Shown piece by piece: positions 34,046 through 43,716 of a DNA stretch of 44,700 bases. Source of the stretch: Methanoregula sp. (GTDB lineage Archaea; Halobacteriota; Methanomicrobia; Methanomicrobiales; Methanospirillaceae). The stretch's first letter is position 1; the number at the start of each line of letters is the position of its first letter. The position numbers and the translations under genes were made by a program. Location: contig JAUYTV010000033.1 in NCBI GenBank assembly GCA_030694985.1, positions 1 through 44,700 on the forward strand, written 5' to 3'. Under the pieces are notes generated by a model. It worked only from the letters and a program-made list of their open reading frames with translations, ran no database searches and had not been told where the DNA came from.

Positions 34046-34927
34046 ATGGACCTGTCCCTGATCCAGAAAGATATCTTAATTACCTTAATTACCCTCTACC
34101 ACCGGCAGTCCCACTCAATAAAAGGTGAAGCTATTGCCAACCTGATCCAGCGCAACCCCGGGACCGTGCGCAACCAGATGCAGGCCTTAAAGGCGATTGG
34201 GCTTGTGGATGGGGTGCCCGGTCCTAAAGGTGGGTACATACCCACGGGGCTTGCCTACAAGGCCCTCAATCTCAATGTATCCGAAAAGGGGGATTATGAT
34301 GTTGCAATCAGCCGGAATGGAAACCCGGTTTCCGGTGCAAATGTTCTGGAGATCGCATTTACTACCCTTTGTCATCCGGATATCTGTCATGCGGTGATCA
34401 AGCTGGTCGGGAGTGCGAAACTCTTTGTGGTTGGTGACCAGGTCACCGTTGGTCCCACTCCTGTTAACAAGCTCCTGATTCGTGGTGAAGTGTTCGGCAA
34501 AGACGAATCCACACAATCCCTCCTTATTGCCACATCAGAGATCATCTCGCTTCCCAAGAAATCTATCAGGAATTACATGAGCAGTCCACTAAAAACGCTC
34601 AATCCGGAAAATACGCTCAAAGACGCGCTTGTCCTCTTTAACCATGAACATATTCATGGAGCCCCGATCCTGAAAAACGGGAAGCTGGCCGGAATTATCA
34701 CAATGAGCGATATTGCAAAATACCTGGAAAAGAACCTGCCGCTCTCAACAAAAGTAACTGAGGTGATGACAACTGATGTTGTCGAAGCCTCTTCTGACAC
34801 ACGGCTTTTTGATGTGATCAGCCGCTTTAAGGAACGGGCGATTGGCCGACTGATTGTAGTTGAGAATGGGATTCCCGTTGGCATTATCACCCAGTCTGAC
34901 ATCATTAAGGTATTTCCCGCGCTCTAA
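34046..34927 (+). CDS. HTH regulator with two CBS domains
   Basis: The 293-residue protein starts with a winged helix-turn-helix (about 5-75: SIKGEAIANLIQRNPGTVRNQMQALKAIGLVDGVPGPKGGYIPTG region). A ~90-residue linker domain follows, then a CBS pair: CBS1 near 172-232 (YMSSPLKTLNPENTLKDALV, KLAGIITMSDIAKYL) and CBS2 near 236-290 (EVMTTDVVEASSDTRL, GIPVGIITQSDIIKVF). CBS pairs bind adenosyl nucleotides, so it is probably a transcription regulator that senses energy charge or SAM. This architecture is common in Methanomicrobia; the target is unknown. Confidence 0.88.
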   Translation: MDLSLIQKDILITLITLYHRQSHSIKGEAIANLIQRNPGTVRNQMQALKAIGLVDGVPGPKGGYIPTGLAYKALNLNVSEKGDYDVAISRNGNPVSGANVLEIAFTTLCHPDICHAVIKLVGSAKLFVVGDQVTVGPTPVNKLLIRGEVFGKDESTQSLLIATSEIISLPKKSIRNYMSSPLKTLNPENTLKDALVLFNHEHIHGAPILKNGKLAGIITMSDIAKYLEKNLPLSTKVTEVMTTDVVEASSDTRLFDVISRFKERAIGRLIVVENGIPVGIITQSDIIKVFPAL

Positions 34928-34978
34928 AACAACATCTTTAGATATTTTAAATGAAATTGTATGGGTGGAGAAGTATCC

Positions 34979-35188
34979 ATGACAGAATTATCTCAAGCTG
35001 CAGTTGAACGAATTATTAAAAATACCGGGGCCGAGCGTGTCAGTGCTGACGCCTGTGAAACCCTTGCAGAGCTAATGGAAGAGTACGGAACATTCCTTGC
35101 AAAAGAGGCAAAGAAGATGTCAGACCACGCGGGCAGAAAGACCATACGTGGATCGGATATCAGAATGGCTGATGATCTTTTCAAATGA
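34979..35188 (+). CDS. Archaeal histone
   Basis: This is a 69-residue HMf-type histone fold with three helices and two loops: LSQAAVERIIKNTGAERVSA, ACETLAELMEEYGTFLAKEA and the end RKTIRGSDIRMADDLFK (loop 2 KTIRGSDI is the DNA-contact signature). It wraps DNA into nucleosome-like polymers. GGAG 10 bases upstream favours ATG 34979 over an earlier in-frame ATG at 34961. TTTAGATATTTTAAATG upstream contains a TATA-like box. Confidence 0.95.
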   Translation: MTELSQAAVERIIKNTGAERVSADACETLAELMEEYGTFLAKEAKKMSDHAGRKTIRGSDIRMADDLFK

Positions 35189-35275
35189 CCATAAACAGGT
35201 GATTAATCTTAAAAAGAACTCTTTTTGTCTCGTCCTTTAGAACAGTTTAAATATTTATACATCGTCATTTTTTTA

Positions 35276-35530
35276 ATGACACGTGTATTTGCCCGCACTC
35301 TCTCGCGAAAGAAGATTATGAGCAACGATGGAAAGCTTATCGGTACTCTAAAGAACATCAGGGTTGATTTTGATTCCGGACAGGTTGTCGAGATGCTCGT
35401 CCACCCTGATCAGACATTCGACACTGCAAATTATGATATGGAAGATGACAAGATATTAAAAATTTCCTTTGAAGCGGTTAAGGATATCAAGGATTACATT
35501 GTCGTAGATCGCTTTGCAGCGCGAAGATAG
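35276..35530 (+). CDS. Single-domain PRC-barrel protein
   Basis: The 84-residue protein is a PRC-barrel domain alone: MTRVFARTLSRKKIMSNDGK, IGTLKNIRVDFDSGQVVEML and [11 protein letters not shown] at the end. In haloarchaea small PRC-barrel proteins (CdpB) link FtsZ-based division proteins; the same size and layout suggest a similar role here, an inference only. TTTAAATATT lies about 26 bases before the ATG and no Shine-Dalgarno is present, so the transcript is probably leaderless. The 3' end overlaps the converging phosphatase gene by 37 bases. Confidence 0.85.
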   Translation: MTRVFARTLSRKKIMSNDGKLIGTLKNIRVDFDSGQVVEMLVHPDQTFDTANYDMEDDKILKISFEAVKDIKDYIVVDRFAARR

Positions 35531-36210
35531 GATTCATATTTTTTCACAACTTCTACAAATCCATCCCCATATCCTTTTTCTGCAATATACTGTGCTGCTG
35601 CCTTGACATCCTTATGGCCATTTGCAACGGTTGCTCCTATGCCGGCAGTTGTCAGCATCTGGATGTCATTGAGAGAATCACCTATGGCAAGGAAATCTGA
35701 TGGAAAGAGATCCATCTCCTGTGCCAGTGCAACAAGGGCAGTTCCCTTATCCACCCCAGGGGACTGCAGGTGGATGGCATACCCGGTATCAAGCACCTGT
35801 ACATGGTGTTCCTTTAAGAGCATTTTTACTTCGTCCACAGGCACCGTCCGGCCAAATGCCAGATCCGCATAACGGTAGGCGGGACTATAGAGTTCCAGTT
35901 CGATTCCCTGCGTGCGGTAATGTGTTTGCAATGATTCCAGTGCAGCACGGCATACCCCCTGATCGCCTTTGATCTGCAGGGTACCTTTGAATCCGACCCG
36001 GAACACCCCTCCGTTCTCTGCAATGAATGTACCGTGGGTACCGATCATTTTGCAGAGTGCATCCATAAAGCAGGAAGTATTCCCGCTTGCAAGTACCACT
36101 TCGATTCCATTGTCAACAAGAGTCCTGATAGTATCGATTGCACCGGTATTGATCCGGCGGGACGAATCAGTGATCGTCCCGTCAATATCTGTCAGAACTG
36201 CTTTTAACAC
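35494..36210 (-). CDS. Phosphoglycolate phosphatase, archaeal HAD type
   Basis: This is a 238-residue HAD-superfamily (Cof-like, C2B cap) phosphatase: motif I DIDGTITD (Asp8/Asp10 region), motif II VLASGNT, a cap with AENGGVFRV, motif III Lys in [12 protein letters not shown] and motif [14 protein letters not shown]. It matches the archaeal phosphoglycolate phosphatase family (TA0175 type), which clears 2-phosphoglycolate, also a product of oxidative DNA break processing. The start is GTG at 36210, overlapping the radA stop by 7 bases, so it is the last gene of the dapL-lysA-rpa-radA run. Confidence 0.9.
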   Translation of the reverse strand: MLKAVLTDIDGTITDSSRRINTGAIDTIRTLVDNGIEVVLASGNTSCFMDALCKMIGTHGTFIAENGGVFRVGFKGTLQIKGDQGVCRAALESLQTHYRTQGIELELYSPAYRYADLAFGRTVPVDEVKMLLKEHHVQVLDTGYAIHLQSPGVDKGTALVALAQEMDLFPSDFLAIGDSLNDIQMLTTAGIGATVANGHKDVKAAAQYIAEKGYGDGFVEVVKKYESYLRAAKRSTTM

Positions 36211-37181
36211 GACTTGAGACCTGCCTCTTCGACAATGAACGGGGCCTCTCCCTCGGGAAGATTGGGGCTGTCCACGAGGCGTGCAATACGCTTTCCCCCC
36301 TTGCTCTTGCGCAGGTAGAGACGGAAGGTGGCTGTGTGTCCGACAATGTTGCCACCGATGGGCTTTGTCGGGTCTCCAAAGAAGACTGCCGGGTTGGACA
36401 TAACCTGATTGGTTACAAGTCCTACTCCATTGTGCTCATCGATGAGTTTGAAGAGTTCGTGCATGTGCCGGTTTAATTTCTGCTGGCGGGTTGCAAGGGT
36501 GCCCCTGCCTGCATATTCTGCCCTGAAATGGGCAGTGAGCGAGTCGATGATGAAGAGTTTGACCGGTTTGTCGCTGTCTTTGAGTTCTGCTGCAAGATCG
36601 CGGGAGTTCTCCACAAGGAGCATCTGGTGATCGGATGTGTGAGCCCGGGCGACATGGATATTTTGCAAAAACTCATCCAAATCCGGAATATTATCCAGTC
36701 CAAGGCCATTTACCATCTGCTCGATACGCTCAGGACGGAAGGTATTCTCAGTATCGATATAGATGGCGCTTCCTTCCAGTCCTCCAAGATCTGTGGGAAG
36801 TTGTACATTGACTGCCATCTGGTGGACGATCTGACTCTTACCGGAACCAAACTCACCGTACATCTCGGTGATTGCCTGTGTTTCCATGCCCCCGCCCAGC
36901 AGGGTGTCAAGTTCAGGAACCCGAAATGAGAGTTTTTTGATATCTTTCCTCTGTTCAAAGATGTCTTTTCCTGTCTTGAACCCGCCTATATCTGCAGCTT
37001 CTCTGGCTGCTTTTATGATCTTTTTTGCGGTAGACTCAGAGATCTCCGAGACTTCAGAGAGTTCTGCCGGCGATGCGGTAGCGATACTTTCCACCGAGAG
37101 GTAACCAGCTTCGCGGAGCTTGTCTGCGGTGCTCGGGCCTACGCCCGGTAAATCTTCAATGCTTAATGGTCCTTCAGCCAT
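36204..37181 (-). CDS. radA: DNA repair and recombination protein RadA
   Basis: The 325-residue archaeal recombinase of the Rad51/RecA family forms filaments on single-stranded DNA and catalyses strand exchange. The N-terminal helix-hairpin-helix domain ([20 protein letters not shown]) is followed by the ATPase core: Walker [10 protein letters not shown], Walker B LFIIDSLT, and L2/DNA loop region [17 protein letters not shown]. The ATG at 37181 is chosen (GGAG 11 bases upstream; length 325 equals the family norm); a longer frame upstream is rejected. It lies 82 bases after the RPA gene, which makes a functional repair pair. Confidence 0.97.
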   Translation of the reverse strand: MAEGPLSIEDLPGVGPSTADKLREAGYLSVESIATASPAELSEVSEISESTAKKIIKAAREAADIGGFKTGKDIFEQRKDIKKLSFRVPELDTLLGGGMETQAITEMYGEFGSGKSQIVHQMAVNVQLPTDLGGLEGSAIYIDTENTFRPERIEQMVNGLGLDNIPDLDEFLQNIHVARAHTSDHQMLLVENSRDLAAELKDSDKPVKLFIIDSLTAHFRAEYAGRGTLATRQQKLNRHMHELFKLIDEHNGVGLVTNQVMSNPAVFFGDPTKPIGGNIVGHTATFRLYLRKSKGGKRIARLVDSPNLPEGEAPFIVEEAGLKSC

Positions 37182-37263
37182 TTCTTTACAACTCCTATGG
37201 CACAACAAGATGTTATACACTCGCATATAACCCCGCGGAGTGCGTGGTGTGAAAGTGTAATTT

Positions 37264-38565
37264 TTAGCCTTTGAGACCCTCTTTAAATTTCCGGAGATTA
37301 GCCAGTATCTCATCTGGTTTGAGTACAACCGGCTCTGCCTGTGTGGGAGTAATCCGGCTCCCTTTGAGGAGTCCTGTTACCTTAAGTCCGGTGCCGTGCG
37401 GAAAACTGCCCTCAATCAGGTACCGGTCAGTGCCATTATCGATAAATGTGCAGCCCTGGCCGTGAATGATGGTTCCGGAAAAAACAATGGTGTGAGTCAC
37501 TTTGTCCGGCACCAGAAATGCACTGCCTCGCCCCACTCCCAGTTCAATGCCCCCGAACCGCCCGGGTCTGGCGATTGCGTGGTAGGCTTCAACCCGGTCA
37601 CCCGTCTTTAATGGCACGAGAGCAAAATCCCCCCAGAGGACAATTTTAAGTTCCTCACCACACTCATTGATAAGGATATTTCTCACCCATGATGCTGTCC
37701 CGGTCCGGGTGGTAAATGTCCGGGGTTGCTGCTGCTGTTTTACCTGTCCTTTGACCGAGTAAATACCCTGGTCGCTTACAGAACCAAGTGGTGTGAATGG
37801 GACAGAAATCACAGTATCTGTCACAGTCACTGTACTCTTCTCATTAAGACTGTAATCCCTGCCATCACTTTTATGATTGGGTTTCGCACCGCTGATATGA
37901 ACCGTGGTGCCGGGAATGATATCACCCAAAAGATCCGCAGTCCAGGCAACGAGTCGTGCTGAACCCTTACAATCGCCAATCACGGCCTCCACCATCTCAC
38001 TCGTGGTCCCGTCCCTGCGGGTGAACGAGCGGGGTTCATTTACGCTAATTACGATCGCATCGAGATCAACCGGTTCATTTGAGAGACTGTCTGCTCCTGT
38101 GCCCTGTGCCGGCAGTGAGCAGGTGATCTCACAGCTTGCCAGACGCAGGGCAAGGGCATAGATCTCTTTTGTGCTTTTTCCCGGATGGCGGCCGATGATC
38201 TCCAGCACGTCACCAATGGCCACATCCACTGCTGCTCCTGCTTTCTCGTCCCAGAGCACGACTCGCGTAGTCCCTGTCTCGTCACCTAACAGCAGGGTCG
38301 CAACCCAGCCCTTCTCGCCATCAGCCCGTACAAATTCCTTGGGCTCGGTCTTGTCAACAATTTTTCCGAAAAAAGAAAACAGGCTGGACTTTCCGCTCAG
38401 CCCCTTGATTTTCACATGCTGCCGGCCCAGTTCACCGATAACCATCATGGCAGCGGTAGGTTCATCGACCAGATCGCCGCACTCCTCAATCTTTGCATCT
38501 ACACGAAGTTGGAACTCCTCTGTAGTGATCAGGTCATCGACCAGTGCATAGTGAAAGAGGACCAC
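37264..38565 (-). CDS. rpa: RPA-like single-stranded DNA-binding protein (multiple OB folds)
   Basis: The 433-residue protein has at least three OB-fold DNA-binding domains: about 65-140 ([20 protein letters not shown]), 170-245 ([18 protein letters not shown]) and 270-345 ([20 protein letters not shown]). A smaller OB-like segment follows near 365-415. The repeated (G)xxxxLxxxDxTGxxxxxxW pattern is typical of archaeal RPA. No zinc-finger Cys cluster is seen, as in RPA1-type rather than RPA2/3-type proteins of Methanosarcina. The start is GTG 38565 with GGAG 6-7 bases before it. It sits 12 bases after lysA and precedes radA. Confidence 0.92.
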   Translation of the reverse strand: MVLFHYALVDDLITTEEFQLRVDAKIEECGDLVDEPTAAMMVIGELGRQHVKIKGLSGKSSLFSFFGKIVDKTEPKEFVRADGEKGWVATLLLGDETGTTRVVLWDEKAGAAVDVAIGDVLEIIGRHPGKSTKEIYALALRLASCEITCSLPAQGTGADSLSNEPVDLDAIVISVNEPRSFTRRDGTTSEMVEAVIGDCKGSARLVAWTADLLGDIIPGTTVHISGAKPNHKSDGRDYSLNEKSTVTVTDTVISVPFTPLGSVSDQGIYSVKGQVKQQQQPRTFTTRTGTASWVRNILINECGEELKIVLWGDFALVPLKTGDRVEAYHAIARPGRFGGIELGVGRGSAFLVPDKVTHTIVFSGTIIHGQGCTFIDNGTDRYLIEGSFPHGTGLKVTGLLKGSRITPTQAEPVVLKPDEILANLRKFKEGLKG

Positions 38566-38577
38566 GGGATTCTCCGC

Positions 38578-39870
38578 TTACCGCTGCCAGGCAGGGTGTT
38601 CCATGGTGGCAGTGATATCAGCAACCGTCTCGCCCCTGCGCATGAGTCCTGCCTGCGTTCCACGGATTAGTACCTCAGGGCAACGCGGGCGGCTGTTGTA
38701 TTGCGACGACATGGCAAACCCATAGGCACCGGTATCGAGCACCGCGATGATGTCTCCAGCTGCCAGTTCGGGGAGTTTCCGGTCGGGTGCAAGGATGTCA
38801 CCGGTCTCACAGATCGGGCCGGTCACGGTATATTCTGTGGTGTGCGGGGCATCTGCTTTGTTTGCAACGATGACTTCATGGTATGCATCATACATTGCGG
38901 GCCGGATGAGCAGGTTGAACCCCGCATCCACGTTGGCAAACTGTTTGTGTGCTGACTTTGTTGAGTTGACCCGGGTGAGAAGGATCGTGGAATCGGCAAC
39001 AAGTGATCGCCCGGGCTCCACCCAGAGTTCTGGTGTGATACCACAGGCCTCTACCCCGGCTTTGAAGAAGGGGATAACCTTTGCGGCATAGTCTTCCGGG
39101 GATGGGGACGGATCGGTATCGTGGTGATACGGAATTCCCAGCCCGCCACCGAGATCGATGAATTCAAGTTTCACGCCCATGTTGGTGAGTTCTTTTGCGA
39201 TCCGCACCATCACTTCAGCGGCCCGGACAAAGGGTTCGATATCGAGGATCTGTGAACCGATATGGCAGTGAATCCCAACAGGCTGTATGTTTTTGCACGC
39301 AAGAGCCTCCCGGTACGCAGCAGGAATCTCCTTGTGGGGGATGCCGAACTTGCTTGTGGCAAGCCCGGTTGCGATCTTCGGGTGGGTGGGTACTTCGAGC
39401 GCCGGGTTGACGCGGAACGCGATCTTGACCGTCTTTTCCGCTTGTCGCGCTGCTGCATCGAGCTGGTGGAGTTCGTCTAATGAATCCACCGAGACTTTCA
39501 CCCCTTTTTCAACCGCAAGTTTCAGATCGGCCGGGGTCTTTGAACTGCCATTGAAGAGCAGTTTTTCCGGAGCCATGCCTGCAACGAGTGCAAGATGGAG
39601 TTCTCCGGAAGAGAATATATCTGCACCCGCCCCGAGCTGGGCGAGTGCCCGCATGACGGCGAGGTTGCCGTTTGCCTTTGCTGCAAAGAGCACCTGCACC
39701 TTGGGGTACCGGGCTGACAGGGCTTTTTTGTAGCTCTGGAACTGTTCGCAGATACGGTCTTCGCTGGTGACATAGAGCGGGGTTCCGTACTTCTCTGCAA
39801 GGGCAACGCAGTCCTGCCCGCTGATCTTCAGGTGACCGTTCTGCACGGTGAGGTGGTGTGCGAGTTTCAC
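38578..39870 (-). CDS. lysA: Diaminopimelate decarboxylase
   Basis: This 430-residue fold-III PLP enzyme decarboxylates meso-diaminopimelate to L-lysine. Motifs are FAAKANGNLAVM (PLP lysine Lys65), HCHIGSQI, EFIDLGGGLGIPYHHD, EPGRSLVADS, the active-site ICETGDILAPDRKLP and the Tyr in DTGAYGFAMSSQYN. Length is typical. The start is GTG 39870, overlapping the dapL stop as GTGA. The dapL-lysA pair makes the last two catalysed steps from tetrahydrodipicolinate apart from epimerisation (dapF not in this window). Confidence 0.97.
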   Translation of the reverse strand: MKLAHHLTVQNGHLKISGQDCVALAEKYGTPLYVTSEDRICEQFQSYKKALSARYPKVQVLFAAKANGNLAVMRALAQLGAGADIFSSGELHLALVAGMAPEKLLFNGSSKTPADLKLAVEKGVKVSVDSLDELHQLDAAARQAEKTVKIAFRVNPALEVPTHPKIATGLATSKFGIPHKEIPAAYREALACKNIQPVGIHCHIGSQILDIEPFVRAAEVMVRIAKELTNMGVKLEFIDLGGGLGIPYHHDTDPSPSPEDYAAKVIPFFKAGVEACGITPELWVEPGRSLVADSTILLTRVNSTKSAHKQFANVDAGFNLLIRPAMYDAYHEVIVANKADAPHTTEYTVTGPICETGDILAPDRKLPELAAGDIIAVLDTGAYGFAMSSQYNSRPRCPEVLIRGTQAGLMRRGETVADITATMEHPAWQR

Positions 39871-41015
39871 AGGTCAAGCCTCCGCATACGTTCTATGGCT
39901 TCATTGATCCGGGCCACCGGACGGGTGATGGCAAACCGCACATAGCCTTCGCCGCTGGCACCGAAGCCGACCCCGGGAGTTGCAACAATGCCGGCTTCAT
40001 TGAGCAGTTTTGCGGAGAATGCCATGCAGTCATTGACCGGGACCCAGACATAGAAGGTTGCCTTGGGGGTGGGCACATCAAACCCGAGACTTCGCATGCC
40101 GGCGATCAGCACATCGCGGCGTTCCTGGTAGATGGCGCAGGCTTCTTTCACGCAATCCTGCGATCCACGAAGTGCAGTGATGGCCGCGTGCTGCACCGCA
40201 TTAAAAACCCCGGAGTCTACATTTGTCTTGACCCGTCCGAGCCCGGCAAGGATCTCTGCATTACCGACTGCCATGCCGATCCGCCAGCCGGTCATATTGT
40301 AGGTCTTTGAGAGTGAGTGCATTTCGATGCCAATATCCATGGCACCCTTTGTCTCTAAAAATGAGGGAGCCCGGTACCCGTCGAATGCGATCTCGGAGTA
40401 CGCATTGTCAGATACAACTACGATGTTGTAATCGGCGGCAAAGTCCACAACCTCGCGGTAAAACCCGTCCGGGGCTATTGCTGCAGTCGGGTTGTTGGGG
40501 TAGTTGATGTACAAGATCTTTGCCCTTTTGGCCACATCTTTTGGGATATCTGCAAGCACAGGAACAAAGTTGTTCTTCTGCAAAAGCGGCATCTCGTGCA
40601 CCTGTCCCTCGGCAAAGAGGGTGCCGGTCCGGTACACAGGGTAGCCGGGGCTGGGGGCGAGCACGTAGTCACCGGGATTGACAAACGCCTCGGCAATATG
40701 GGCGATGCCGTCTTTAGAGCCCATCAGCGCAACAACCTCTTTACCCGCATCGAGCGTGACTCCGAACCGCTGCCTGTACCAGTCGGCAACCGCGCTCCTG
40801 TATGCGGGCATACCCACATAAGATGGGTAATGATGGTTCTCCGGGTTCTTTGCAGCCTCGCAAAGCGATGCTACGATATGGGGCGGGGTAGCGAGGTCCG
40901 GGTCTCCCACTCCTAGGTCGATGATGTCTACGCCTTTTTTTACCTGTTCGGCTTTCATCTCGTCGATCCGCGCAAAAAGATACGGCGGGAGATTGCTCAT
41001 GCGTAATGCGTACAT
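39867..41015 (-). CDS. dapL: LL-diaminopimelate aminotransferase
   Basis: The 382-residue class I/II PLP aminotransferase converts tetrahydrodipicolinate and glutamate directly to LL-diaminopimelate, the short lysine pathway used by many methanogens. Motifs are IDLGVGDPDLATP, LYINYPNNPTAA, VSDNAYSEIAFDG and the PLP lysine in HSLSKTYNMTGWRIG (Lys237). Its adjacency to lysA fixes the role over other aminotransferases of the family. The ATG at 41015 follows a TATA-like TTACTATACG at about 30 bases, suggesting a leaderless start; ATG 41000 is an alternative. It is the promoter-proximal gene of the minus-strand operon. Confidence 0.95.
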   Translation of the reverse strand: MYALRMSNLPPYLFARIDEMKAEQVKKGVDIIDLGVGDPDLATPPHIVASLCEAAKNPENHHYPSYVGMPAYRSAVADWYRQRFGVTLDAGKEVVALMGSKDGIAHIAEAFVNPGDYVLAPSPGYPVYRTGTLFAEGQVHEMPLLQKNNFVPVLADIPKDVAKRAKILYINYPNNPTAAIAPDGFYREVVDFAADYNIVVVSDNAYSEIAFDGYRAPSFLETKGAMDIGIEMHSLSKTYNMTGWRIGMAVGNAEILAGLGRVKTNVDSGVFNAVQHAAITALRGSQDCVKEACAIYQERRDVLIAGMRSLGFDVPTPKATFYVWVPVNDCMAFSAKLLNEAGIVATPGVGFGASGEGYVRFAITRPVARINEAIERMRRLDL

Positions 41016-41137
41016 AAGTACTAGATTTTGTCAGTCTGACGTATAGTAATTAACTCAACACCTCAATGCCCCCACAGGTTCCTGCTGACGTATCTTCTGG
41101 CAAAATGGACATACCCTTAATACATTACAGCAAAAAC

Positions 41138-41881
41138 ATGAGCCTTATGGAAAATAGTCCGGAAATAATCAAAGCACTGGGACTGTTTAAGCAGTATGGG
41201 GATGTAACTGCAATCGACAACGTCTCTTTATCTGTGGGAAAAGGGGAGCTCTTTGGCCTGCTTGGCCCCAATGGATCCGGAAAGACTACAATGATTAAGA
41301 TGTTGACCGGGCAGGTCAGGCCAACCGGTGGATCAGCTACGGTGCTCGGCCTTGATGTGGAAAAGGATCCCATCGGCGTCCGTGAACGGGTAGGAATTAT
41401 TCCCGAGCAGGAGACCCCCCCAAGTTTTCTTACCGCAACCGAATACCTCGATTTTGTTGGAGACGTGCGACATATTGAGGATGTGCAGAAGAAAGCCGAC
41501 TGGTGGTTTGACTTCCTGGATTTTTCCGATAAGCGCGATGTGCTGTGCAAGGATCTTTCCCGAGGCACCCGGCAGAAACTGATGTTCACCCAGGCGTTTT
41601 TACATAAACCGGTTCTCGCCCTCATTGATGAACCTTTGATAAACTTCGATCCGATCATGCAGCATAAGGTCAAGGATTATCTGGCAGAGTATGTCAAAGC
41701 AGGAAATACTATTTTCATCTCTACCCATATTCTCCAGATCGCAGAAGAGATATGCACGGGATTTGCCATCCTCCACAAAGGAAAACTGCTCCATACCGGT
41801 ACGGTAGCCTTGCTAAAAGAAAGAGACCAGCACCTCGATGATTTCTTCCTCTCACTGGTGCAAAAGGACCGTCATGTTTAA
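41138..41881 (+). CDS. ABC transporter ATP-binding protein
   Basis: The 247-residue ATPase subunit has Walker A LLGPNGSGKTT, a Q-loop region IIPEQETPPSF, the ABC signature LSRGTRQKL, Walker B VLALIDEPLINFDP and switch His in FISTHILQ. The signature is LSRGT rather than LSGGQ, and the D-loop reads INFDP; both are within the range of exporter ATPases. It works with the permease encoded immediately downstream (ABC-2 type exporter); the substrate is unknown. Start uncertain: ATG 41138 fits a TATA-like CTTAATACA about 25 bases upstream; ATG 41066, 41105 and 41147 are in frame. Confidence 0.9.
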   Translation: MSLMENSPEIIKALGLFKQYGDVTAIDNVSLSVGKGELFGLLGPNGSGKTTMIKMLTGQVRPTGGSATVLGLDVEKDPIGVRERVGIIPEQETPPSFLTATEYLDFVGDVRHIEDVQKKADWWFDFLDFSDKRDVLCKDLSRGTRQKLMFTQAFLHKPVLALIDEPLINFDPIMQHKVKDYLAEYVKAGNTIFISTHILQIAEEICTGFAILHKGKLLHTGTVALLKERDQHLDDFFLSLVQKDRHV

Positions 41882-43280
41882 GCTCTTCACAAATATGTTA
41901 AAAGAGGAGTGGCGAATCCACTCCACGATCTTCGGGAGCCTGAGTTTTGCCCTGTTTCCGGTGATGATCTTTGGCATTGCGTTCATGGGTTCATTTCTCT
42001 TACCCTTGTTCAGGGCTGTGATTCCCGGAGGGGATCTGTCGATGATCGTCCATGCACTGTTTCTCCTTCTCGGCATCATGGTCGGAGCATTCGGTCTCAT
42101 CGGCCAGGAGGCGATGAACCGGCGCTTCGGGCAGGCAAGCCTGCTTGCGTATTCAGCAAGAAGCCTGCCGATCTCTGTGCAGGAGATCTTCTGCACGTTT
42201 GTTATAAAGGACACCGTCTATTACTTCTGCCTCTGGGTGCTGCCGTTTGTCGGGGGTTTTGCCCTTGCCTCACCGTTTATTGGTATCCCGTTATCCTTGC
42301 CCGCACTGCTGCTCCTCACCCTCACGCTCGCATTTCTCACCGGGCTCTCTGTGGTATTTTTCCTCTCCACAGTTTACGCCCGCTCAAAATTGTACCTTGG
42401 CGTAATTCTGGCTCTCCTTCTCATTTCCGGTGCTGGACTTTACCTGTTTGCCGGTATCAATATTGCCCTGTTCTTCCCTCCGCTTATGTTGTTTTATTCT
42501 TTTTCATGGGTTTTGTTTGGCTTCACCTGCGCAGTAATTCTGTGCCTTTCAGCAGTTGCCGTCCTCCTCTTTACCTCGGAATACACAGATACCGCACAGC
42601 GGTACAGCAGTGTGCTTGCTCCAATTGCACAACGATTATCATTTTTCCCCTATCCCCCTCTTGCAGCAAAGGATCTCATTGACCTGAGCAGGAGCGGCAG
42701 TTTTATCGGCCAGACGATCTTCTCGTTTCTCATTCCCCTTGGGCTCCTCTGGTTCCTGCTATCCGTGCTAACCCGATTGCTCCCACCTGGCGGTGTCCTT
42801 CTTCTCTTTGCCATCTTAACCGGGGTGATTGCCTCAACCATGTATACCTGGATCACGGCATTTGATTCGTACAATTCGTACACCTGCCTTCCGGTCAGTG
42901 TACGGGCACTCCTTACCAGCAAGATCTGCAGTTTTACCGTGCTCCAGTTGATTCCGGCAGCCCTGATAATTGTCGTAAGCCTGCTCTCGAATGGCGTTGC
43001 ATACCTCATTCCTGCGCTCGTGCTCTGCCTTTCGATTTCATTCTTCTCGCTTGCAGTAACCGTCTGGCAAACCGGTCTCTCTCCCAGTGTAATGGTCTAT
43101 GATGCAAAGGTGCTTGTCACCTATCTCTTTGTGCTGGGGATTGCGCTGATCGTGCTCATTGCACTTTCGTTTATGAATCCTTATTACTCGCTTGCATCTG
43201 TACTGCTCTTCCTGCCGGGATGGCTGTTTGTCCGGGAAAGTTTTATGAAATGGGATATACTCGATCAGCCGACATTTTAA
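41874..43280 (+). CDS. ABC-2 type exporter permease
   Basis: The 468-residue, very hydrophobic protein has about twelve predicted membrane helices, starting LFTNMLKEEWRIHSTIFGS then FALFPVMIFGIAFMGSFLL, and no ATPase motifs. The start overlaps the ATPase gene by 8 bases, with AAAGGA just upstream, so the two are translated together and form one exporter. The large size for a single ABC-2 permease suggests two fused six-helix halves. The substrate is not readable from sequence. Confidence 0.85.
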   Translation: MFKLFTNMLKEEWRIHSTIFGSLSFALFPVMIFGIAFMGSFLLPLFRAVIPGGDLSMIVHALFLLLGIMVGAFGLIGQEAMNRRFGQASLLAYSARSLPISVQEIFCTFVIKDTVYYFCLWVLPFVGGFALASPFIGIPLSLPALLLLTLTLAFLTGLSVVFFLSTVYARSKLYLGVILALLLISGAGLYLFAGINIALFFPPLMLFYSFSWVLFGFTCAVILCLSAVAVLLFTSEYTDTAQRYSSVLAPIAQRLSFFPYPPLAAKDLIDLSRSGSFIGQTIFSFLIPLGLLWFLLSVLTRLLPPGGVLLLFAILTGVIASTMYTWITAFDSYNSYTCLPVSVRALLTSKICSFTVLQLIPAALIIVVSLLSNGVAYLIPALVLCLSISFFSLAVTVWQTGLSPSVMVYDAKVLVTYLFVLGIALIVLIALSFMNPYYSLASVLLFLPGWLFVRESFMKWDILDQPTF

Positions 43281-43290
43281 AGAGGAAAAT

Positions 43291-43620
43291 ATGGACACTG
43301 AACATGAGATAGTGGTAATTTTCTGCACGATACCTGCGGCAGAATCAGAAGTCATGGCCCGGGCACTCGTAGAGCGCAGGCTTGTTGCCTGTGTCAATGT
43401 CACTCCTGTGCATTCTTACTACCAGTGGAAGGGGGAGTTCTGCTCAGAGCCAGAGCACCTGCTCATTGCAAAGACCAAAAAATCGATGGCTGAGGCAACG
43501 ATTGCAGCGATTAAGAGTTTGCACAGTTATGATGTGCCCGAGATCATCGCAGTGCCAATTGTTGCCGGGTATGCCCCGTACCTTGAATGGGTGCATGCCG
43601 GGACAAAGGATGAGGTCTGA
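43291..43620 (+). CDS. cutA: CutA divalent-ion tolerance protein
   Basis: This is a 109-residue trimeric PII-like fold protein. Family motifs are EIVVIFCTIPAAESEVMARA, LVERRLVACVNV, SYYQWKGEFCSEPEHLLIAKT, SYDVPEIIAVPI and the end YLEWVHAG. CutA is linked to copper and other divalent ion tolerance in bacteria; the archaeal role is not settled. AAGAGG lies 6-7 bases before the ATG and only 10 bases separate it from the permease, so it may share the transporter's transcript. Confidence 0.96.
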   Translation: MDTEHEIVVIFCTIPAAESEVMARALVERRLVACVNVTPVHSYYQWKGEFCSEPEHLLIAKTKKSMAEATIAAIKSLHSYDVPEIIAVPIVAGYAPYLEWVHAGTKDEV

Positions 43621-43716
43621 AACTTAAATCATCTCAATTTCAATGGCGGGATGCACAAGGTTATTGCCTGTAGTGAATAATGAAACTGTACAAATCAGCA
43701 GGGATGGGTAAAAAGC

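Noticed and set aside
37182-37328. N-terminal extension of RadA
   Set aside because: The extra residues lack family similarity; starting at 37181 gives the standard 325 residues with GGAG upstream.
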